The notes under the pieces were generated by a model. The model saw only the letters and a program-made list of their open reading frames with translations. It made no database searches and was not told the DNA's origin. From NCBI RefSeq assembly GCF_024181385.1, contig NZ_CP051305.1, positions 2,046,001-2,110,000 of the forward strand: a stretch of DNA of 64,000 nt, read 5' to 3'. Made by a program: the position numbers and the translations under genes. Each line of letters opens with the position of its first letter. Position 1 is the stretch's first letter. This document shows, piece after piece, positions 59,098 to 64,000 of the stretch. This DNA is from Treponema sp. OMZ 798 (lineage in GTDB: Bacteria > Spirochaetota > Spirochaetia > Treponematales > Treponemataceae).

Positions 59098-60675
59098 ATG
59101 ATAAAAGACCTTGTTGACCTCCGTATCGAGAGGATTCACTGCATAAGTTCTCCGGCAGAAATGGTAGAAAAAATACCGGCTTCCGATAAACTTTATTCTT
59201 TTATAGCCGAGGCCCGAAAAACTATCAGCGATATAATAAGCGGAAAGGATAAACGCTTTTTACTCATAGTCGGCCCCTGTTCCATCCACGACACAAGAGC
59301 CGCAGAAGATTATGCGATGCGCCTCTTAGAGCTAAAAAAGAAATGTGCAGATTCTTTCTATATTATAATGCGCACCTACTTTGAAAAACCAAGAACGGTT
59401 TTAGGCTGGAGGGGCCTCATTGTAGAGCCGGAACTTGACGGCTTTATCAATATCGAAGGAGGCATTCAAAAGTCGAGAAAATTTTTGATTAAACTTGCCG
59501 AAATCGGAATTCCTGCAGCCTCCGAAATGGTAGACCCGATGATTCCCCAATACATTGCCGACCTTGTAAGCTGGGCATCGATAGGGGCACGCTCGGCCGA
59601 AAGTCAGATCCACAGGGAAATCGCCTCGGGGCTTTCGATGCCTGTGGGCTTTAAAAATACGACTTATGGGGACGTAACGGCAGCAGTAAACGGAGTGACT
59701 GTTTCTCGCCTGCCCCATGCCTTTGTAGGCATTGCCCGAAACGGACTTTCCGCAATAATCCACACTACAGGAAATAGCGATACGCATTTGGTTTTAAGGG
59801 GCGGCATTTTAAAACCTAATTATAATAGGGAAGAAGTTGAAAAAGCGGCCTCTCTTATGAAAGAAAAAGAATTGGAACCGAGCATAGTAATAGATTGTTC
59901 CCACGGGAATTCGGGGAAAGATCCTAAAAAACAGATAGGTATTCTTGAAGAAAGCTTAAAACTCCGCTTCGATAAATACGAACCGCTCGGCTATATAAGA
60001 GGCTGCATGATTGAAAGCTTTATCCAAGAGGGCAAAACCTCTATCGAAAAAGCAAGGGAAGGAAGCGAATACGGAAAATCCATAACCGACCCCTGCCTCG
60101 GCTGGGAAGAAACTCAAGAAGAAATACTTAGAATCCATCAAAAATATCGGAAGTGTTTCACAGGCGAAAATTATATTAAAGACAATAAGGAAGCAAAAAT
60201 GAATATTGAAATATACACCGACGGAGCCTGCTCCAAAAATCCCGGCCCCGGAGGCTGGGCCTATATAATCATAAATAAGGATTCAAAGGAAGAAATTTTT
60301 AGGGCAAGCGGAGGCGAAAAGCTGACCACCAATAACCGCATGGAACTTATGGCTGTCATAAGAGCTCTGCAAAAAATACAAGAAGAAGATTTGAGCGCTC
60401 AATCCGGCAAAATTGCAGACTATGAAAGTATCTCAGTCCACACCGATTCCCAATACGTACAGCTGGGCATAAGCTCGTGGATTTTCAACTGGAAAAAAAA
60501 TAATTGGAAGACGGCCTTCAAGCAGCCTGTAAAAAACCAAGACCTTTGGCAGGAGCTGGACACCCTTTCATTATCGATTAAACCGGAATGGGTTTGGGTA
60601 AGAGGCCACGTGGGCAATCCTCTAAACGAGGCCTGCGACCGCCTGGCTGTCGAGGCTTGTAAAAAAGAGGGGTAG
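59098..60675 (+). CDS. Fusion: DAHP synthase (class I, AroFGH type) - RNase HI
   Basis: One continuous 525-codon frame. Residues ~1-355 are 3-deoxy-7-phosphoheptulonate synthase: IVGPCSIHDTRAAEDY, RTYFEKPRTVLGWRGL, WASIGARSAESQIHRE, VGFKNTTYGD and VIDCSHGNSGKD. Residues 368-525 are a complete RNase HI: IYTDGACSKNPGPGG (Asp), NNRMELMAV (Glu), HTDSQYVQ (Asp), VRGHVGN (His) and NEACDRLA (Asp). Met368 (ATG at 60199) has AAGGAAG 5 nt upstream, so RNase HI may also be made separately. The first enzyme opens the shikimate pathway and the second removes RNA from RNA-DNA hybrids. The gene starts 2 nt after thiI. Confidence 0.93.
   Translation: MIKDLVDLRIERIHCISSPAEMVEKIPASDKLYSFIAEARKTISDIISGKDKRFLLIVGPCSIHDTRAAEDYAMRLLELKKKCADSFYIIMRTYFEKPRTVLGWRGLIVEPELDGFINIEGGIQKSRKFLIKLAEIGIPAASEMVDPMIPQYIADLVSWASIGARSAESQIHREIASGLSMPVGFKNTTYGDVTAAVNGVTVSRLPHAFVGIARNGLSAIIHTTGNSDTHLVLRGGILKPNYNREEVEKAASLMKEKELEPSIVIDCSHGNSGKDPKKQIGILEESLKLRFDKYEPLGYIRGCMIESFIQEGKTSIEKAREGSEYGKSITDPCLGWEETQEEILRIHQKYRKCFTGENYIKDNKEAKMNIEIYTDGACSKNPGPGGWAYIIINKDSKEEIFRASGGEKLTTNNRMELMAVIRALQKIQEEDLSAQSGKIADYESISVHTDSQYVQLGISSWIFNWKKNNWKTAFKQPVKNQDLWQELDTLSLSIKPEWVWVRGHVGNPLNEACDRLAVEACKKEG
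60199..60201 (+). promoter_or_regulatory. Candidate internal start codon for stand-alone RNase HI
   Basis: An in-frame ATG (codon 368 of the fusion) with AAGGAAG shortly upstream lies exactly where family RNase HI proteins begin (MNIEIYTDGAC). The linker before it is lysine- and asparagine-rich and looks like a former intergenic region. Confidence 0.55.
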
Positions 60676-60676
60676 G

Positions 60677-60910
60677 CTATATCCCGGCCTCGTCCAAAAG
60701 CTTTTTTAAAGCTATAAGCTCATCCCTTGTAAGAGTTATCCCCTTCCCCATTTTTTGGTGATCGGGGGACCAAGACCTTATATCGAATTTCGGATCTCTC
60801 CCGTTCCATGAAACCTCGTTAAGTTCGGTGTTCCAACCGCCCTTTCCTTCCGAGATAGTACCGTAATTCTTTGTAATTTCAAATTTGAATTCGTCCTGAT
60901 TATTCATCAT
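60677..60910 (-). CDS. PC4/YdbC-like ssDNA-binding protein
   Basis: The 77-residue protein reads FKFEITKNYGTISEGKGGWNTELNEVSWNGRDPKFDIRSWSPDHQKMGKGITLTRDELIALKKLL in outline (key blocks: GGWNTELN, DPKFDIRSW, GKGITLT). This is the pattern of YdbC proteins with the PC4 fold, which bind single-stranded DNA or RNA. Its start overlaps the pgsA stop (SD GGAGGG), so the two are co-expressed. Confidence 0.85.
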   Translation of the reverse strand: MMNNQDEFKFEITKNYGTISEGKGGWNTELNEVSWNGRDPKFDIRSWSPDHQKMGKGITLTRDELIALKKLLDEAGI

Positions 60911-61493
60911 TTTCCCTCCTTGTGTTTAAATATGAAGTAAGATAATCTGCAAATGATGTAAGCGACAAGATAACGGCTGCAAAATAAAGAAGCCAGTTAA
61001 AATAGGTAACGTAACGGGTAAGAGCCGGCGGTAAAAATACATAAATCTGCTCAAGCTTTAAAAACATTGAAACGCTTGCCGCAACAATATAAAGCACGGT
61101 TTTTGTCTTTCCGCCCATCTTTGCCCCTATTGTCATACCTTCTCCGCGGGCCTTCATCCTCAAAAACATGATTCCAAATTCGCGGTAAACTATAATTAAA
61201 AAGAAGGGAGCAAATAAAAGGCCGTCCATCAAAAAACAAAATAAAACCGTTACATTTGCAACGACATCGGCGAAGGGGTCGAATATTTTTCCGAACTCAT
61301 CGACCTGATTATTCCGCCTTGCATAGTAGCCGTCCAAAAAATCGGTAAATTCCATAAAAATAAAAATCGGAATAATAATAAGAATGGTAATTTTAGGATT
61401 TATAAAAGGAAGCCACTCAGGCAAAAAATACAAAACATAAATAAGAGGAGCCAGCACCAGACGCGATGATGTAAAAACGTTAGATAACTTCAT
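60900..61493 (-). CDS. pgsA: CDP-alcohol phosphatidyltransferase (PgsA-type)
   Basis: The 197-residue membrane protein begins MKLSNVFTSSRLVLAPLI and has the CDP-alcohol signature DFLDGYYAR with the downstream G and D...D (EFGKIFDPFAD), complete. It probably makes phosphatidylglycerophosphate from CDP-diacylglycerol; another CDP-alcohol acceptor is possible. A TTGACA -35 (61524-61529) and a weak CATCAT -10 (61501-61506) place +1 at the ATG. Confidence 0.88.
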   Translation of the reverse strand: MKLSNVFTSSRLVLAPLIYVLYFLPEWLPFINPKITILIIIPIFIFMEFTDFLDGYYARRNNQVDEFGKIFDPFADVVANVTVLFCFLMDGLLFAPFFLIIVYREFGIMFLRMKARGEGMTIGAKMGGKTKTVLYIVAASVSMFLKLEQIYVFLPPALTRYVTYFNWLLYFAAVILSLTSFADYLTSYLNTRRENDE

Positions 61494-61557
61494 ATCTTAT
61501 ATGATGTAGCTTTAATTCATTTTTGTCAATAGGCAAAAGTACGCTTTTACCAACGAG

Positions 61558-61586
61558 TTGTTTTTTTTAGAAAAAAAGGTTAGAAT
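61558..61586 (+). promoter_or_regulatory. pgi promoter, predicted leaderless
   Basis: TTGTTT (61558-61563), a 17-nt spacer and TAGAAT (61581-61586). Seven bases separate the -10 from the ATG at 61594, with no SD. Confidence 0.65.
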
Positions 61587-61593
61587 AGAATTT

Positions 61594-63180
61594 ATGGAAT
61601 GGAAAAATTTAAATACTTGTAAATCTTTTACAAAATTGCAGGAAGTTCATAAAGAACAGGCTAAAAACTTAAACTTAGCAGATATTTTCAATAAAGAAAA
61701 TTCATGCGAAAGAGTTGCTTCTTATCAGGTTAAAATGGGCGGAAGCCTTAAATACAATTATGCGGCTAAGCCCGTAAATGAAGAAATCCTTAAAGCCTTG
61801 CAGGCTCTATCGGATGAACAAAACCTAATCGAAAAGTATGAGCTATTGCTCAACGGGGATTTTATAAACACAGGAGAAAACCGCATGGTGCTCCATCAGC
61901 TTACCCGCGGCCAATTAAAAAACGATGTGGTTTATAAGGGCGTAAACATGAGGAGCTTTTACCTCAAAGAGCTCGCAAAAATAAAAGAATTTTCCGAAGC
62001 AGTTCATTCGGGCAAGATTAAAACTTCCACAGGTAATACCTTTACCGATGTAGTCCAAATCGGCATAGGAGGCTCCGACCTGGGGCCGAGAGCCATGTAC
62101 ATAGCCTTAAAAAATTGGGCAAAGACAAACGGCAAACATAAGATGAGGGCTCATTTTATTTCCAATGTGGATCCCGATGATGCGGCCGAGGTGTTAAATT
62201 CCATCGATCTTGCAAGCTCCCTTTTTATCCTCGTTTCAAAAAGCGGCACAACTCAGGAAACGCTTGCAAACGAAAGGTTTGTCAAATCCGTTCTCGAAAA
62301 AAACGGACTTGACAGCAAAAAGCAGATGCTTGCCGTTACAAGCGAAACAAGCCCGCTTGCAAATAACCCCGATTATCTTACTTCCTTTTATATGGATGAT
62401 TTTATAGGCGGAAGATATTCTTCCACCTCGGTTTGCGGAGCGGCAGTGCTCGCCCTCGCCTTCGGAATGGAAACTGTGGACGCCTTTTTAAAAGGGGCCG
62501 CAGCAGGAGATAAGCTTTCTTTAAATAAGAACATAAAAGAAAATGCAAGCCTCTTGGATGCCCTCCTCGGTGTTTACGAAAGAAACGTATTATCTTATTC
62601 GGCAACGGCAATCCTGCCCTATAGTCAGGCCCTTTCCCGCTTCCCTGCCCACCTCCAGCAGCTGGACATGGAATCGAACGGAAAAACCGTAAACCGCTTC
62701 GGCGAAAAAATTTCCTATAAAACGGGCCCCGTAATTTTCGGAGAACCGGGCACAAACGGACAACATTCTTTTTATCAGCTCCTTCATCAGGGAAGCGATA
62801 TAATCCCCTTGCAGTTTATCGGCTTTAAAAAAAGCCAAATCGGCCTCGATGTCGAAAGCGAGGGCTCTACCAATATGCAAAAGCTCAATGCAAATTTGGC
62901 AGCCCAAATCATGGCCTTTGCCGCAGGTAAAACCGATGAAAACAAAAACAAGGACTTTGCAGGCAACCGCCCCGCAAGTTTAATCTACGGAGAAGAGCTA
63001 AACCCCGAAAACCTCGGTGCCCTTCTTGCCCATTACGAAAACAAGGTGATGTTCCAAGGCTTTATCTGGAATCTCAACAGCTTCGACCAAGAGGGAGTTC
63101 AGCTCGGCAAAACTCTTGCAAAAAAGGTGCTTTCAAAGGATATGCCCCCGGCCCTCAAGGCTTTTTCGGAACTTCTATGA
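61594..63180 (+). CDS. pgi: Glucose-6-phosphate isomerase
   Basis: The 528-residue protein has the PGI motifs VVQIGIGGSDLGPRAMY, FILVSKSGTTQETLANERF, FMDDFIGGRYSSTS-type region, the signature GEPGTNGQHSFYQLLHQG (with His/Glu) and a C-terminal GVQLGKTLAKK (catalytic Lys). It interconverts glucose-6- and fructose-6-phosphate in glycolysis. I take the ATG at 61594, because the promoter lies inside the longer frame. engB overlaps its stop (ATGA). Confidence 0.97.
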   Translation: MEWKNLNTCKSFTKLQEVHKEQAKNLNLADIFNKENSCERVASYQVKMGGSLKYNYAAKPVNEEILKALQALSDEQNLIEKYELLLNGDFINTGENRMVLHQLTRGQLKNDVVYKGVNMRSFYLKELAKIKEFSEAVHSGKIKTSTGNTFTDVVQIGIGGSDLGPRAMYIALKNWAKTNGKHKMRAHFISNVDPDDAAEVLNSIDLASSLFILVSKSGTTQETLANERFVKSVLEKNGLDSKKQMLAVTSETSPLANNPDYLTSFYMDDFIGGRYSSTSVCGAAVLALAFGMETVDAFLKGAAAGDKLSLNKNIKENASLLDALLGVYERNVLSYSATAILPYSQALSRFPAHLQQLDMESNGKTVNRFGEKISYKTGPVIFGEPGTNGQHSFYQLLHQGSDIIPLQFIGFKKSQIGLDVESEGSTNMQKLNANLAAQIMAFAAGKTDENKNKDFAGNRPASLIYGEELNPENLGALLAHYENKVMFQGFIWNLNSFDQEGVQLGKTLAKKVLSKDMPPALKAFSELL

Positions 63181-63815
63181 AGATTATAAATGCGGAATTT
63201 ATAAAGGGAGCCGTCAAGGCAGAGCAGTTTCCCGAAACAGGAGTTTCCGAATTTGCCTTTTTCGGCCGCTCCAATGCAGGGAAGTCGAGCTTGATAAACA
63301 TGCTTGTCAACAGAAAAAACTTGGTCAAGACAGGTTCCCGCCCGGGAATGACGAGGGAGGTAAACTTCTTTTTGGTGAACCGCCCGGCTTCTTTAAATTT
63401 TAACCCCAAGACCAAGAAGTTTTCAGGGCCGGCCCCTAAGGACATGTTTGTACTTACAGACCTTCCGGGCTACGGCTATGCAAAACTTTCAGGTGGAATG
63501 ACCTTGCAAATCGACAAGATGCTCTACGAGTATTGTACAAACCGCCCCCTTTTAAAAACCATCTTTTTTTTGATGGATATGAGGCGGGAACCTACAGAAA
63601 CCGAAAAAGAAAGCATCAATTTTTTCCATAAACTGGATATTGAGGTTGTAATCGTCGGAACCAAGGCCGATAAGATAGGTAAAAACGATCAGATAAAGGC
63701 GAAAAATGCTTGGACCGCCTTCTTTAACTTTGACGAAGAGCTCATCATCATAAGCTCTGCTGCAAAAAAAACGGGAAGGGACGAGATTTTGTCTTTAATC
63801 TCAAAAAGGATTTAA
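63177..63815 (+). CDS. engB: Ribosome biogenesis GTPase EngB (YsxC/YihA)
   Basis: The 212-residue protein has G1 GRSNAGKSS, G2/G3 region GMTREVNFF and LTDLPGYGYAKL, G4 VGTKADK and G5 ISSAAKKTG. It is a GTPase needed for 50S ribosome assembly. An insertion relative to E. coli sits between G2 and G3 (NRPASLNFNPKTKKFSGPAP). It starts in the stop of pgi (ATGA overlap), so expression is coupled to glycolysis. Confidence 0.95.
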   Translation: MKIINAEFIKGAVKAEQFPETGVSEFAFFGRSNAGKSSLINMLVNRKNLVKTGSRPGMTREVNFFLVNRPASLNFNPKTKKFSGPAPKDMFVLTDLPGYGYAKLSGGMTLQIDKMLYEYCTNRPLLKTIFFLMDMRREPTETEKESINFFHKLDIEVVIVGTKADKIGKNDQIKAKNAWTAFFNFDEELIIISSAAKKTGRDEILSLISKRI

Positions 63816-63818
63816 ATT

Positions 63819-64000
63819 ATGAAAATTACACATTACGGCGAAAAAGATTTTAAAACTTCAAACTGGAGCGGAGGCACTACGACGGAACTTTTTATTTATC
63901 CGCGTGAAGCTGAGTATCAAAAAAGAAATTTTTTGTTCCGCCTAAGCTCCGCTACAGTCGATTTGGATAGGTCTGACTTCACTCCGCTTGCCGGGTTTTT
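63819..64000 (+). CDS. HutD/Ves-family protein (5' part only)
   Basis: The frame from the ATG at 63819, with AAGGA upstream, reads MKITHYGEKDFKTSNWSGGT, then TTELFIYP and FRLSSATVDLDRSDFTPLAGF, and runs off the window. This is the N-terminus of the HutD/Ves cupin-like family (WSGGTTTEL block). Function not established. It lies 3 bp after engB on the same strand. Confidence 0.8.
   Translation, partial: MKITHYGEKDFKTSNWSGGTTTELFIYPREAEYQKRNFLFRLSSATVDLDRSDFTPLAGF

Overview
The window looks like a chromosomal segment of an oral-type Treponema (T. denticola group). This is an inference from gene content: AT-rich DNA, short-lipobox spirochaetal lipoproteins, a class I lysyl-tRNA synthetase, DUF3160 and YitT proteins, and three copies of the AAA-ATPase-like/PD-(D/E)XK family that is expanded in host-associated treponemes. 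No marker names the species. About 55 protein genes, one tRNA-Lys, several multi-hairpin repeat cassettes and many consensus sigma-70 promoters can be supported.

Layout. 1-2.8 kb: a partial membrane-anchored protein, an Rpn-type pseudogene cut by a small inverted-repeat element, a glycosyltransferase remnant and an unpaired RelB/DinJ antitoxin. 3-6.8 kb: radA, mrp and AAA/PD-(D/E)XK copy 1. 6.9-13.5 kb: a BlaI/M56 regulatory operon carrying a tandem retropepsin-like protein, with a clear promoter and two operators, divergent from a two-gene ABC exporter. 13.5-18.6 kb: an MptE/DUF115 protein, a SurA/PpiD-like chaperone, tRNA-Lys and two TPM-domain proteins. 18.7-22.7 kb: the Hen1-Pnkp RNA-repair pair, with Hen1 interrupted by one in-frame TGA. 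22.7-28.3 kb: AAA/PD-(D/E)XK copy 2, a radical-SAM enzyme, a VapBC-type pair, an MFS transporter and a hydrolase. 28.3-37.3 kb: nth, pyk, a NYN/OST-HTH protein, small membrane and lipoproteins, a MEMO-type protein, a DUF3160 lipoprotein and an RlmM-like methyltransferase. 37.3-51 kb: an SDR-like protein, YitT, a DUF45 protease, DUF2804, ABC exporters, class I lysS, hslO, cbiC and AAA/PD-(D/E)XK copy 3. 51-57.8 kb: an MNT/HEPN pair, a zinc/manganese-type ABC pair split by a hairpin repeat, a RelB/YoeB pair behind a five-hairpin cassette, and a treponemal paralogue family with an outer-membrane-type protein. 57.9-64 kb: thiI, a DAHP synthase-RNase HI fusion, a PC4-like protein, pgsA, pgi, engB and a partial HutD-like gene.

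Themes. (1) RNA repair: Hen1 and Pnkp sit together, but a single TGA splits Hen1 into its two functional halves. (2) Many transcription units have a -10 hexamer about 5-9 nt before the ATG and no Shine-Dalgarno, which predicts leaderless mRNAs. (3) A BlaI/BlaR1-type circuit has no beta-lactamase and instead carries a secreted tandem retropepsin-like protein. (4) Accessory DNA (toxin-antitoxin pairs, decayed genes, AAA/nuclease paralogues) is associated with short inverted-repeat or multi-hairpin cassettes.
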